64,000 bases of DNA from JBMNGN01 sp050949865 (GTDB taxonomy: Bacteria > Bacillota > Syntrophomonadia > Syntrophomonadales > Syntrophomonadaceae): NCBI GenBank assembly GCA_050949865.1, contig JBMNGN010000002.1, positions 253,686-317,685 of the forward strand, read 5' to 3'. The translations under genes and the position numbers were made by a program. Below the pieces are notes generated by a model. That model was not told the DNA's origin. It worked only from the letters and a program-made list of their open reading frames with translations, and did no database searches. Each line of letters starts with the position of its first letter. Position 1 is the first letter of the stretch. Below, piece by piece: positions 9,351-19,199 of this stretch.

Positions 9351-10394
9351 ATGAGTGAATTAAAGCCCATGAAACTAAAAGCCGTTGCCGTTATGGGACT
9401 GGCAGTAATTATATTGTTGGGGTTGGTTATTACCGGATTGCAGCTGTTAAACCGCCAGTATGCGCCGGTGGATCCCGCGGATAAGGTATTTATTGAAGTA
9501 ATAATTCCCGAAAACAGTAATGCAGGTCAAATAGCCGAGATCCTTAAAGGGCATGACCTAATTCGCAGTTCGCGGGCATTTATAAATTACTGCCGCAGAG
9601 AAGGGCTGGATAGCCAATTAAAGGCCGGCCATTATAAATTCAGCCGGAGCCAGTCTTTGCAGGACATAGTTAAAGCAATTGCCGATGGGCAGGTAGTTAA
9701 TATATCGATAACCATACCTGAAGGCTATACAATTCCTCAAATAGGTGAACTGTTGGCCGGCCGCAACATTTGTACCTGGGAGGAATGGACCAGGGCTATC
9801 GGGAAAAAATATGCCTACCCTTTCCTGGAAGGAGTTGATGTAACCAGAGCCAACTATCTTGAGGGATTCCTGTTCCCGAATACCTATTACATTACTGACA
9901 ATACCAGTGCTGAACAAATAGTTAAGATGATGTTGGAGCAATTCCAAACCCTATGGAACACCGAGTTCTCATCACTGGCTGAGGAACGGACCATGAGCGT
10001 GTATGATACCCTAATCATAGCATCTATGATTGAGAAGGAGGCTATGGTGGCGGATGAGAGACGGAAGATTTCCGGCGTTATTAAGAACCGCCTGGAACGG
10101 GGGATGCTTTTACAGATAGATGCCACGGTTCTTTATTGCTTGGAAGAAGATAAGGATATTGTTACTTTAAATGATTTAGAGGTTGATTGTCCCTATAATA
10201 CCTACAAGTACCCCGGATTGCCGCCCGGACCCATTGCCTGTCCTGGTAAAGATTCAATACAGGCTGCCTTAGATCCAGAGGAACACTCTTATTATTATTA
10301 TGTCTCAATGGGTGATGGCCGGCATTATTTCTCCAGGACTTATGACGAACATTTAAGGGCCAAGCACAAGTATATTGATCAGAAATTACCTTGA
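9351..10394 (+). CDS. mltG: endolytic murein transglycosylase MltG
   Basis: A single-pass membrane protein (segment at about 11-30) of 347 residues. It cleaves nascent glycan strands in peptidoglycan and sets their length. The YceG/MltG family shows in PEGYTIPQIGELL, FLEGFLFPNTYYI-like text, and the catalytic-glutamate block ASMIEKEAMVADERRKISGV. These are followed by NRLERGMLLQIDATVLY and YNTYKYPGLPPGPIACPG. The ATG start follows CCAGGTGAAG. It sits between VanW and U32 genes in the standard Firmicute order. Confidence 0.95.
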   Translation: MSELKPMKLKAVAVMGLAVIILLGLVITGLQLLNRQYAPVDPADKVFIEVIIPENSNAGQIAEILKGHDLIRSSRAFINYCRREGLDSQLKAGHYKFSRSQSLQDIVKAIADGQVVNISITIPEGYTIPQIGELLAGRNICTWEEWTRAIGKKYAYPFLEGVDVTRANYLEGFLFPNTYYITDNTSAEQIVKMMLEQFQTLWNTEFSSLAEERTMSVYDTLIIASMIEKEAMVADERRKISGVIKNRLERGMLLQIDATVLYCLEEDKDIVTLNDLEVDCPYNTYKYPGLPPGPIACPGKDSIQAALDPEEHSYYYYVSMGDGRHYFSRTYDEHLRAKHKYIDQKLP

Positions 10395-10406
10395 AGGGGA
10401 TAGTTT

Positions 10407-11663
10407 ATGAAAGCGCCTGAATTGGTTATGCCGGCCGGCTCCTTGGAAAAGCTAGAAACGGCTGTACTCTTTGGGGCTGATGCAGTATACCTGGGAGGTA
10501 AGGAATTTAGCCTAAGGGCCTTTGCCGGCAATTTTACCCTGGAAGAGATACATAAAGGGGTAATTTTTGCCCACCAGAGAAATAAAAAGGTCTATATAAC
10601 CGTAAACATCTTTGCTCATAACCGGGACATAGACCAATTGCCTGCCTACCTGCAAAAATTGGCCGAATTGCAGGTGGATGGTCTTATAATATCTGATCCC
10701 GGGGTAATCCGTCTGGCGCAGACATATGCACCAGGGGTGCCGATCACGGTCAGCACTCAGGCTAATGTGACCAACTATCAATCAGCCAGTTTTTATCGGG
10801 ACCTGGGAGCGACAAGGATTGTGCTGGCCCGGGAACTGTCTCTGGAAGAAATCGCTGAGATTAAGAACCGGGTTGATGTAGAACTGGAAGTATTCGTTCA
10901 CGGAGCCATGTGTGTATCGTATTCCGGGCGTTGCCTATTGTCCTATTATATGACCGGGCGGAGTGCGAATAGAGGGGCTTGTGCCCATCCCTGCAGGTAC
11001 AGCTATTCCTTGATGGAAGAAAAGCGGCCGGGACAGTATTATCCGATAGAGGAGGATGAACGGGGCAGCTACATATTGAATTCCCACGATCTCTGCCTGC
11101 TGGAATGGATTCCTGATTTAATCGGCCTGGGTGTTACAGCGTTCAAGGTGGAAGGCAGAATGAAAAGCCCCTTGTATGTTGCCAGCGTAGCTATGGTATA
11201 CCAGAAGGCCCTTGATGTGTACCAAAGCGGGCGAACTCCCTTACCCGGAGAATTCAGGGAATGGATGGACGAATTAAACCTTACTGCCACCAGGGGGTTT
11301 ACCACAGGCTTTATAACCGGGCAGCCGGCTTCCCAGGACTTAATAAAAGCCCCCATAGCCCAAAAGGCAGAATTTTGCGGAATAGTAACCGGGTATAGAA
11401 AGGATTGGAAAATGATGGAGGTAGAACAGCGTTCCAATTTCGGTCCCGGAGACCAGTTGGAATTGCTCATTCCCGGCGGTGAGATATTAAAAATAGAGTT
11501 AGAACATTTATATAATGATGAGCTGGAAAAGATTGATCGGGCCCGTCATCCAAGGCAAAAAGTGTTTTTGCCCTGGGAGGAAGAAGTTCCCGAATCCTCT
11601 ATATTAAGAAGGGTGGTTAACTTAAATCAGCAGCGAAATTATTGCCCGGGTGGCGGTGCATGA
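10407..11663 (+). CDS. U32 family peptidase, probable tRNA hydroxylation protein (TrhP-like)
   Basis: 418 residues of the U32 family (start PELVMPAGSLEKLETAV). The cysteines that ligate a cluster in this family appear in VHGAMCVSYSGRCLLSYYM and GACAHPCRYSY. FKVEGRMKSPLYVA is a further signature. Homologues TrhP/RlhA hydroxylate uridine in tRNA or cytidine in 23S rRNA using prephenate-derived chemistry. Position after mltG matches Bacillus yrrNO, so tRNA 5-hydroxyuridine formation is the best guess. True protease activity is doubtful. It overlaps the next gene by 14 bases. Confidence 0.85.
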   Translation: MKAPELVMPAGSLEKLETAVLFGADAVYLGGKEFSLRAFAGNFTLEEIHKGVIFAHQRNKKVYITVNIFAHNRDIDQLPAYLQKLAELQVDGLIISDPGVIRLAQTYAPGVPITVSTQANVTNYQSASFYRDLGATRIVLARELSLEEIAEIKNRVDVELEVFVHGAMCVSYSGRCLLSYYMTGRSANRGACAHPCRYSYSLMEEKRPGQYYPIEEDERGSYILNSHDLCLLEWIPDLIGLGVTAFKVEGRMKSPLYVASVAMVYQKALDVYQSGRTPLPGEFREWMDELNLTATRGFTTGFITGQPASQDLIKAPIAQKAEFCGIVTGYRKDWKMMEVEQRSNFGPGDQLELLIPGGEILKIELEHLYNDELEKIDRARHPRQKVFLPWEEEVPESSILRRVVNLNQQRNYCPGGGA

Positions 11664-11835
11664 TATTGATTTTTTGAATAAAATTATAGAAGCCTACGAT
11701 AACCTGGGGATCCTGTCTACCCTGAACCAAAAGGAAGGGGTGGTTATAATCAGGACTACCGAGGACACCTTCAAGGACCTCCAAGCCATTTTATCCCATC
11801 TGCCTTTTGCTATTGAAATATTATCGAATAATTAG
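11650..11835 (+). CDS. DUF4911 domain protein
   Basis: A 61-residue protein whose GTG start lies inside the end of the U32 gene, a 14-base overlap that implies translational coupling. The text DIDFLNKIIEAYDNLGIL, VIIRTTEDTF and LSHLPFAIEIL matches DUF4911, a small domain that often follows U32 genes in Clostridia. Function unknown. A second in-frame GTG two codons on is an alternative start. Confidence 0.8.
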   Translation: MAVHDIDFLNKIIEAYDNLGILSTLNQKEGVVIIRTTEDTFKDLQAILSHLPFAIEILSNN

Positions 11836-11883
11836 TCCCGATTTGAGCCAATTATAAATAAAAGGATTCAAAGAAGGGATAGC

Positions 11884-13638
11884 TTGCGCAACCGACGTAT
11901 CTTTCTGTTGATGTGCACCATTCTTGTCATCTATTGCGGACTGGCAGCTAAAATCGGCTATTATCAATTGGTAAAAGGCCATGAAATTGCCCGGAAAGCT
12001 ACTGCCATGCGCAGCAGGCAGATTGAGCTGAAGGAATATCCCCGGGGAGATATATTGGACCGCAACCTGTTACCCCTTACCAGTACCCAGGTCTGCAATG
12101 CTGTTTATTGCCTTCCCTCTCAGATTATCGAGTATTATAAACAACAAAACCCGTCAAGCTTAACCGATTCTGATGAAGACATATTATTGGCAGTGGCCAA
12201 AGATATTGCTTCCCTTCTGGAACCCGGGAATATTACTGATATTTACAAAAAGATTTTACGAGGATACCGGACAGGAACCCCTATGGTTCGAATTGCGTCT
12301 GACTTAAGCAGGAGCGAGGTTAATAAAATCAATAATTCAGATATGACCGGAATAGTAGTGGCACCCATGCTTAAGAGATACCGGGACGATGGTTTTTGTT
12401 CCCATATAATCGGTTATGTTTCAGGGGGGGATGATTTTCGAGGCGAAACCGGCCTGGAGAAGGTTTATAATTCGGTTCTAAATAAGTATCCCTCTCCTTA
12501 CCAGGAACTAGTCTCGGTAGTGGATGCTCGCGGAGCTGTAATTCAGGGGCTTATGTTTAAAATTAGAAGGGAACAGGAAAAACAGCAAGCTGCAGTAGTC
12601 TCCACCATTGATAAACGAATCCAGGAAATGGTGGAAACAGCGCTGGATGCTGGAGTCGAGAAGGGTGCGGCAGTAGTGTTGGACATAGAGACCAGAGAGA
12701 TCCTGGCCTTGGCCAGCCGGCCGGCCTTCAGCCCTTATGACCTCGAAAGAATAATAGAACATGACACCAGGGGTTCTTTTACTAATCGGGCTTTGACTTC
12801 ATACCATCCTGGCTCCCTTTTTAAAATTTTCTTAACCGCGGTGGCCCTGGAAGAAAAGGTGCTGGATCTTGATGATCGGTTTAACTGCCAGGGCAGCTAC
12901 ACTTTTAACCCGGAGGTTACTATTTCGTGCTGGCGCGAAGAAGGGCACGGCAATATTAGTTTTGTGGAGGCTTTTACAGGCTCCTGCAATCCGGCTTTTA
13001 TAGAAGTAGGCCTTCGGCTGGGCAGAAATAAACTAATGGAATATGCAGAGAGGTTACGTCTTTGTGATTCAACCATCAATGGCTTTGATTACAAATCGTC
13101 AAGCTTCATTCATATTAATCCAGGCCAACCAGCGTTGGGCAATGCTTCCCTCGGGCAGCAGGGAGTCATGCTTACTCCTCTGCAATTGTCTTCTCTGATA
13201 GCTACTATCGCCGATGATGGATATTGGGCTCCTCCATCCATAGTGCGGTATACTATTGGGCAAGACGGCAAGGCAAGCCCGGTAGCAGGCTTAAAAAAAG
13301 AAGCAGTCTTAAGCCGAGACACTTGCCAGAAGGTGCAAAGGCTTATGGAGCATGTGGTCAATAAGGGAACCGGGAAGACGGCAAGTATTCCTGAAACCCT
13401 GGTAGCTGGTAAGACAGCCACCAGTCAGACAGGGATATTCAAGAATGATGAGGAAATACTTAACGCCTGGTTTGGGGGCTACTTTCCCGCCGATAATCCC
13501 AGGTGGGCAGTTGTAGTGCTGGCAGAGGAGGGCAAATCAGGCGCCTCTGATGCAGCTCCGGTATTTAGAAAGATCGCAGCCGGTATGGTTAACTGCTTTT
13601 CAATAATTCCCCAGTCAAATACCAAGTTTGCAAAATAA
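11884..13638 (+). CDS. class B penicillin-binding protein (transpeptidase)
   Basis: 584 residues. An N-terminal membrane anchor (about 6-22) is followed by the PBP dimerisation domain (EYPRGDILDRNLLPLTST) and the transpeptidase domain. The active-site set is present: SLFK with the nucleophile at Ser311, SCN at 367-369, and KTA at 510-512 where KTG is usual. It cross-links peptidoglycan outside the membrane. The overall layout resembles FtsI/SpoVD-type proteins but I see no PASTA domain, so I leave it unnamed. The TTG start follows GAAGGGATAG. Confidence 0.92.
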   Translation: MRNRRIFLLMCTILVIYCGLAAKIGYYQLVKGHEIARKATAMRSRQIELKEYPRGDILDRNLLPLTSTQVCNAVYCLPSQIIEYYKQQNPSSLTDSDEDILLAVAKDIASLLEPGNITDIYKKILRGYRTGTPMVRIASDLSRSEVNKINNSDMTGIVVAPMLKRYRDDGFCSHIIGYVSGGDDFRGETGLEKVYNSVLNKYPSPYQELVSVVDARGAVIQGLMFKIRREQEKQQAAVVSTIDKRIQEMVETALDAGVEKGAAVVLDIETREILALASRPAFSPYDLERIIEHDTRGSFTNRALTSYHPGSLFKIFLTAVALEEKVLDLDDRFNCQGSYTFNPEVTISCWREEGHGNISFVEAFTGSCNPAFIEVGLRLGRNKLMEYAERLRLCDSTINGFDYKSSSFIHINPGQPALGNASLGQQGVMLTPLQLSSLIATIADDGYWAPPSIVRYTIGQDGKASPVAGLKKEAVLSRDTCQKVQRLMEHVVNKGTGKTASIPETLVAGKTATSQTGIFKNDEEILNAWFGGYFPADNPRWAVVVLAEEGKSGASDAAPVFRKIAAGMVNCFSIIPQSNTKFAK

Positions 13639-13715
13639 ATCTCCAGATTTGCAAGCAATTGGATTGGTTTGCGTATTAGAATAGAGCACCAGTTTAATGT
13701 TGGGGGGAGTTAAGT

Positions 13716-14867
13716 TTGAATAAGAGATATATACTCATGGTGGGCTTATTATTATTGGCCGCCATAGGCTATGTTGTTTTTGAAAAAGTATACTATTGGC
13801 CTCCAGATATGGATTCTGAAACGATTAAGGAAATAGCCTACTCGGATTTAAAAGAACAAGCACCCCAACTGCTCCAGGATAGGTATCAGCAACCCTACAA
13901 AAAAGAATTCTCCCAGTTGGAGATATTAGATGTCAGGGAATTGGAAGGGAAGACTTATCTGGTTTTTAAATTGGATTACGAGATGGTCGGAGGCCATTAT
14001 GATTATATTGAAAAATATGATATAGGTTCCAGAGGCTATTTGCTCGGTCTCAGGCTGGTAGAGAAAACATGGAAGGGGATTACCCTTAAGCCGGGCATGG
14101 AGTTCCAAACATCGTATGTAGGGGTAGGTCCGGTAGATTGCGGTTATCATCCGGATCAAGGTATCTTCTACGGTTATTGTAAGGATCCTCGAACCGCCAA
14201 AGCGGTTCTGGGCCGGGCAGAGGGTGATCCCTTAACCATAGTGCCGGATAACCGGGTCTTTATGGCGGCTGTGCCCCGAAAAATAACGGATCTTGATCTG
14301 CATTTTTTCAATGACCAAGGTATAGAAATGGAGATGTCCTATAATTTACGGGTAGCTTTTGTAACTGAGGATAGCCGGGTTTTGGAACAGTATACCAACA
14401 CTCCCTTAGAATGGTGGACGGTTAATAGTGATGACCTCCCAGGCCTCTCGCCGGATGCCATTGATGCGGTATGGATTTTTCCTGATCAGTATCGTAAAAC
14501 CTTAAATAATTACATACCGGTGCTTAAACAACTGGCTCTGGAAGGAATTCCCGTATTATTCATAGGTGCCACCGATACCAGCAGCATTGTTAACTCTTTT
14601 TCCATTGAGAAACCCGCGGCTCCCAAATCTTCTGATCCTGTTGAAGCGCTTTATATAGCAAGTGAAGATAAGAATACTCTTGCGGCAGGATTAGTCTTGC
14701 TCAATGATACCCTGATATCCCCTTTGGTAGAGACCTCTATGGCCTTGAAGTACCAACAGCCTATCCTTCTTGAGCCCCGCAAGGACCTGCTTAAGGGCCC
14801 GGATAATAACCCGGAGGCTGAGTCAATACCGATTACCAAAAGCAATACCAGCAGGATTAAATATTGA
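13716..14867 (+). CDS. exported or membrane-anchored protein of unknown function
   Basis: 383 residues with an N-terminal hydrophobic segment (about 5-22) and no lipobox, so probably anchored outside the membrane. The C-terminal half (AVWIFPDQYRKTLNNYIPVL, then LEGIPVLFIGATD) resembles the Rossmann-like, glutamine-amidotransferase-like segment of the next gene product. I do not recognise a named family. The TTG start is well supported by TGGGGGGAG. It opens the block of nine same-strand genes up to 27411 and ends 13 bases before the next start. Confidence 0.6.
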   Translation: MNKRYILMVGLLLLAAIGYVVFEKVYYWPPDMDSETIKEIAYSDLKEQAPQLLQDRYQQPYKKEFSQLEILDVRELEGKTYLVFKLDYEMVGGHYDYIEKYDIGSRGYLLGLRLVEKTWKGITLKPGMEFQTSYVGVGPVDCGYHPDQGIFYGYCKDPRTAKAVLGRAEGDPLTIVPDNRVFMAAVPRKITDLDLHFFNDQGIEMEMSYNLRVAFVTEDSRVLEQYTNTPLEWWTVNSDDLPGLSPDAIDAVWIFPDQYRKTLNNYIPVLKQLALEGIPVLFIGATDTSSIVNSFSIEKPAAPKSSDPVEALYIASEDKNTLAAGLVLLNDTLISPLVETSMALKYQQPILLEPRKDLLKGPDNNPEAESIPITKSNTSRIKY

Positions 14868-14880
14868 GAGGGGTGGAACA

Positions 14881-17295
14881 GTGAACTATAGATTAAGGCC
14901 GGGAATCATTCGTACCGTATTAATATTAGGTATATCCTTATTCCTTCTGGCAGTAAGCCCCTTGAAAACCCCAGCAGAAGACGAAGTCACTATGACGGTA
15001 AAGGCTGGATTTTCTGGTTATGTTAGAAGCGGGGAAATACTGCCCCTGAAGATAAAAGTAGAGAATAACGGAGCAGACTTTAATGGAAAGCTGCAAATAA
15101 CTACTACTCTGAATAATGAAACTGGGTTAACAAACTATAAAGAGGTCTTTGTATCCTCTGGGAGCGAGAAGCTTTTTGATATGTATATGCCCCGGAGTTA
15201 TGGGGGACAGGATTATACCATCAGGTTGATCTCGGGGGAGAATCCAATTGCTGAAAGTAAGATAAAGGTTACTTATCTCCCAGCCAATGAGTTGATTATT
15301 GGGGTTTTGGCGGCTGATCCTGCGACCTTGAAACACCTAGAGGCTATTAGACTGCCCGGAGAAGGCCAGCGGGTAAAGGTAATTCAGCTGGGACCGGATG
15401 ACATTCCTAAGAATAGCATGTTGTTAGAAACCCTGGATGGATTGGTTTTAAACAACTTCAACAGCCAGCTCCTGGCAGACGGACAGATGGAGTCCATATA
15501 CGGCTGGGTTGAACGAGGAGGGCTGCTGGTAGTTGCAGGTGGCGCAAACTGGCATAGAACCATGGCCTCTTTACCTTCCGAATTCTTACCCTGCCGTGTT
15601 ACTGGCAGCAAGATAGTCGATGGGCTTTCCTCGTTGGAAGAGCTGACTGGGGAAAAACTGGCCTCTGGATTTGTAATCAGTGAAGGGGAGGTTAAAGGAG
15701 GAGAGGTCATATTGAGCCAGGAAGATACCCCGATTATAGCCCGGGGGAGCCTGGGAAGAGGCAGTACGGTCTATTTGGCCTTTGACCTTGCTATGCCGCC
15801 TTTTACCACCTATGCTGGCAATGAAGGACTTTGGTGGCACATCTTATCCGGCACTGATCCGCATAGTATAATATCTGCCGGCAATTTTAGAGTTGAAATG
15901 ATGCATAGGCCCAATGAAATGACCTGGATGCTGCGGAACATACCCGCCAATGATCTGCCATCAGGAGCAGCCCTGGGGTTGGTACTGTTGCTGTATATTC
16001 TGGTTTTGGGTCCAGGTACATACCTGTTGCTTAAGAAGTTTGACCGGCGGGATTGGGGATGGATAGCCATACCTGCTATGGCAGTAATATTATTTTCCGT
16101 TACGTATTTAACCGGGTTCAAGACTAAAGGCAGGGACACTTACACCAATACCATATCCGTGGTCAGAATGGACCCTGATTGTGATTTTGCCCGGGTAACA
16201 TCATTTATAGGCGTATTTGCTCCAACCAAAAGGGTACTGAATCTGGAATCGGGCCCAGACAAAATAGTGGAAGTTATGTCCAGTGATAACTATTGGCAGT
16301 ACCCCAGCAGACGGGTTAATGTGGACGATAAATTGCCCGAGCTGGCTACTGTCTTGCAGGGAGGGGATCGCACAACAGTGGAGTTTAATGATTTCTCCAG
16401 ATGGTCAATGCGCAGTATTAGAGTGGAAGATACCATCCTGAAACCTGGGCAGATTACCAGCGATTTGACTACGGAAGCGGGAAGGATTTTTGGCACCTTA
16501 ACTAATAATACCCCATACCTGTTGTCTGATTGTGTGATCTTCAGCAAAATGGGATACCAGAAAATACCGAAGATATTACCGGGTGAAACGATAGATATTA
16601 ATTTTGCTCCCATTGTTTCAACCAGAAATACCGGTCCCATTTTTTACCGCATATATGAAAGCTATCCGGTCAATAGGCCGCAAGGATATAGATATGTTCA
16701 GAACCGAGATACTGTTGTCTCAAGGCAGGTTATGGAAACCTTATCGTATTCTGAGGAATCTTTGGCAGGCAACCTGGTTTTTATTGGGCGGACCAGTGAG
16801 ATCTTAGAGGACCTTGGGATCAGAGATCTAAACGGAAGAAATTATCATAATACCGTTCTAATAGCCAGGCAGGATCTTAAGCTGGAGAATAAGGGGAAAG
16901 TATCGGTACCCCCTGGAATAGTCAACGCCCGGGTAGTTTCCTTTAATAACCAGCGCTTTAACCGGGATCTTCACGGTTACAGCATGGGAGAAGGTTTATA
17001 CGAATACCAGCTGGATATTCCGGTATCGTTAAAGGATCTGCACATCGACAAGCTGCAGCTCTACACGGTAGGTGATAACAGGTCCTTAAGGTATTCGACA
17101 GGGTTAAGTGTTTTTAATTGGGAAAAGCAGAGTTATGAAACTATTGCCTACCAGCCTAACGGTATGGTGTTAAAAGAACCGGAGCGTTATATATCTGATA
17201 CAGGAGCAATCAGGATCCGGATTGAAGTTGGGAAGGATTATTATCTATTCCTGTCCAGTATAACCGCAGCCCTGGAGGGAAGCTACCAGAGCTAG
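14881..17295 (+). CDS. large exported membrane protein with amidotransferase-like domain
   Basis: 804 residues. A signal-like segment (about 10-28) is followed by a beta-rich extracellular region and then a GATase1-like segment near 130-290 (LDGLVLNNFNSQLL, WVERGGLLVVAGGANW). Two membrane spans lie near 360-410 (LGLVLLLYILVLGPGTYLLL, IAIPAMAVILFSVTYLTG), and a further beta-rich region ends the protein. GTG at 14881 follows GAGAGGGGTGG. The longer frame from 14770 overlaps the previous gene and has no ribosome site. It probably works with the ABC exporter encoded next. No enzymatic residues can be assigned. Confidence 0.65.
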   Translation: MNYRLRPGIIRTVLILGISLFLLAVSPLKTPAEDEVTMTVKAGFSGYVRSGEILPLKIKVENNGADFNGKLQITTTLNNETGLTNYKEVFVSSGSEKLFDMYMPRSYGGQDYTIRLISGENPIAESKIKVTYLPANELIIGVLAADPATLKHLEAIRLPGEGQRVKVIQLGPDDIPKNSMLLETLDGLVLNNFNSQLLADGQMESIYGWVERGGLLVVAGGANWHRTMASLPSEFLPCRVTGSKIVDGLSSLEELTGEKLASGFVISEGEVKGGEVILSQEDTPIIARGSLGRGSTVYLAFDLAMPPFTTYAGNEGLWWHILSGTDPHSIISAGNFRVEMMHRPNEMTWMLRNIPANDLPSGAALGLVLLLYILVLGPGTYLLLKKFDRRDWGWIAIPAMAVILFSVTYLTGFKTKGRDTYTNTISVVRMDPDCDFARVTSFIGVFAPTKRVLNLESGPDKIVEVMSSDNYWQYPSRRVNVDDKLPELATVLQGGDRTTVEFNDFSRWSMRSIRVEDTILKPGQITSDLTTEAGRIFGTLTNNTPYLLSDCVIFSKMGYQKIPKILPGETIDINFAPIVSTRNTGPIFYRIYESYPVNRPQGYRYVQNRDTVVSRQVMETLSYSEESLAGNLVFIGRTSEILEDLGIRDLNGRNYHNTVLIARQDLKLENKGKVSVPPGIVNARVVSFNNQRFNRDLHGYSMGEGLYEYQLDIPVSLKDLHIDKLQLYTVGDNRSLRYSTGLSVFNWEKQSYETIAYQPNGMVLKEPERYISDTGAIRIRIEVGKDYYLFLSSITAALEGSYQS

Positions 17296-17332
17296 GGGAA
17301 GATGAAGATTATGATTATGGGGGGACTTAAGC

Positions 17333-18259
17333 ATGCTGGAAGTGGAGGGATTAACCAAAAAATACGGTAACCTTACGGCTATAGATCATTTGAGTTTTAC
17401 TATTGAGAAAGGCTCCATATTTGGTTTTGTTGGCCCCAATGGAGCTGGTAAAACTACGACCTTAAAAATACTGGCGACTTTACTGCGCCCCACTTCCGGG
17501 CGGGCTTGGATTGCTGGGGAAGAAGTAACCGGGAATCCTAAAAGGGTCCGGCAGCTGGTAGGGTATATGCCTGATTTCTTTGGGGTCTATGATGATCTGA
17601 AAGTTGATGAATACCTTGATTTTTACGCAGCCAGTTATGGGATTCCTTATTTTCAAAGAAAGAGAATAATCGATGACCTGCTGGAATTGATTGATTTAAG
17701 CCACAAAAGGGATGCCTATGTTGACAGCCTATCCAGAGGAATGAAGCAAAGGCTCTGCCTCAGCCGGTGCCTGGTACACGATCCGGCTCTCTTAATCCTC
17801 GACGAACCTGCTTCAGGACTTGATCCGCGGGCCAGGATGGAGGTTAAGGAAATTCTTAAAGAATTGAGGAATATGGGGAAGACCATTATTGTCAGTTCCC
17901 ATATTTTGCCGGAACTGGCTGAATTCTGTACCCATATGGGCATTATTGAAGCCGGACATATGATCGTAAACGGAACGGTGGAAGAGATCTCCAGAAGAGC
18001 GCAATCAGGCCGGCTAATAAAGATAACCGTTCTGGATAAACTTGAGGAAGCTGTACAGCTTCTTCAGGAGCAATTTGGCATTCAACATTTAAAGGCAGAG
18101 AATAACCAGATAGAGTTCCCTTTCGCAGGAGACGACGGGGAAAGCAGTACCATTTTATCTGCTCTGGTAAGTTTGCAGATACCGGTAGCCTCTTTTACCA
18201 GGGTCAGGAGCAACATGGAAGATGTCTTTATTGAACTCACCAAGGGGGTGGTGCAATAA
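17333..18259 (+). CDS. ABC transporter ATP-binding protein (ABC-2 exporter type)
   Basis: 308-residue ATPase with Walker A GPNGAGKTT at 34-42, signature LSRGMKQRL at 133-141 and Walker B LLILDEP at 153-159. The 70-80 residue C-terminal extension (ITVLDKLEEAVQLL, then SNMEDVFIELTKG) is typical of the CcmA/DrrA class that drives ABC-2 permeases. The ATG start follows GGGGGG. The permease gene begins one base after its stop codon, so the two form one transporter. The substrate is unknown. Confidence 0.92.
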   Translation: MLEVEGLTKKYGNLTAIDHLSFTIEKGSIFGFVGPNGAGKTTTLKILATLLRPTSGRAWIAGEEVTGNPKRVRQLVGYMPDFFGVYDDLKVDEYLDFYAASYGIPYFQRKRIIDDLLELIDLSHKRDAYVDSLSRGMKQRLCLSRCLVHDPALLILDEPASGLDPRARMEVKEILKELRNMGKTIIVSSHILPELAEFCTHMGIIEAGHMIVNGTVEEISRRAQSGRLIKITVLDKLEEAVQLLQEQFGIQHLKAENNQIEFPFAGDDGESSTILSALVSLQIPVASFTRVRSNMEDVFIELTKGVVQ

Positions 18260-18260
18260 A

Positions 18261-19199
18261 ATGAGAAGACCGGTTTTAAACCCAATTTTAGGGAAAGAGT
18301 TCCGTTCCCGGATGAGGAACTGGAAATCCCCGCTGATCATCAGCCTGTACCTTTCTGCCCTGGGGTTGACCGCCCTGGGTTACTACTGGATTGAGTATAA
18401 CAACTTCTATTATGCAGGTTTCGGTCCCGATGTGGGACCGCAGATATACGTAGTATTAGCTGTTTTTCAGCTCTTGCTGGTTTCCTTTGTTACCCCGGCT
18501 TTTACTGCAGGGGTTATAAACGGGGAGAGAGAAAGACAGACCTTTGATTTATTAATTTGCACCACCTTATCATCAAGTTCTATAGTACTAAACAAGCTGT
18601 TGGCTTCAATAAGCTACATACTTCTTCTGATTTTTGCCTCCCTGCCTGTATTTGGCATCGTTTACCTGTTTGGGGGGGTGTTGTTAAGTGAAATCGCCCG
18701 GGTCTTTGGGGTATACCTGATGACAGCCTTAACCTTCGGTGCTATTGGCATTTTCTGTTCGGCAGTTTTTAAGCGCACCCAGATTAGTATGGTAGTTTCC
18801 TATATCACAGTCCTGTTTTTCTATATAGGAACCTTGGCAGTTGCTGTGTTCGTACAGAGCATAACCATAAGCATGGGATACTACCAGGAAGATCTAATGC
18901 CGTTCTTCTGTTATCTTAATCCACTGGTGGCCTTGTATTCCATTTTCCCTGGGTATGGCAGTTACTCAATCCTTAACCGCTTTTTCGGCGGTCTGGTCTA
19001 TGGGGGGATGGCTTCCGGTATAACGGATGGGATGCTTGCTCCATGGGTCTATAATTGTATCCTGGATGGGATTCTAATCATTGTTCTTTTGGGGATAACC
19101 ATTCTAATAATAGATCCTGCAGGCAGGGGCAGGCTGTTTGGCGGCCCAAGGAAGAACAAGATCTTTGTAGAAGTGGAAGCAAAGGATATGAGCCTATGA
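18261..19199 (+). CDS. ABC-2 type transporter permease
   Basis: 312 residues with about six membrane spans. It begins MRRPVLNPILGKEFRSRMRN, the usual cytoplasmic entry of ABC-2 permeases. ERERQTFDLLICTTLSSSSI is the conserved loop after the second span. ATG at 18261 is chosen because the longer frame from 18222 lies inside the ATPase gene. Its stop overlaps the next start by four bases (ATGA), so coupling continues downstream. It partners the ATPase encoded just before. Confidence 0.9.
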   Translation: MRRPVLNPILGKEFRSRMRNWKSPLIISLYLSALGLTALGYYWIEYNNFYYAGFGPDVGPQIYVVLAVFQLLLVSFVTPAFTAGVINGERERQTFDLLICTTLSSSSIVLNKLLASISYILLLIFASLPVFGIVYLFGGVLLSEIARVFGVYLMTALTFGAIGIFCSAVFKRTQISMVVSYITVLFFYIGTLAVAVFVQSITISMGYYQEDLMPFFCYLNPLVALYSIFPGYGSYSILNRFFGGLVYGGMASGITDGMLAPWVYNCILDGILIIVLLGITILIIDPAGRGRLFGGPRKNKIFVEVEAKDMSL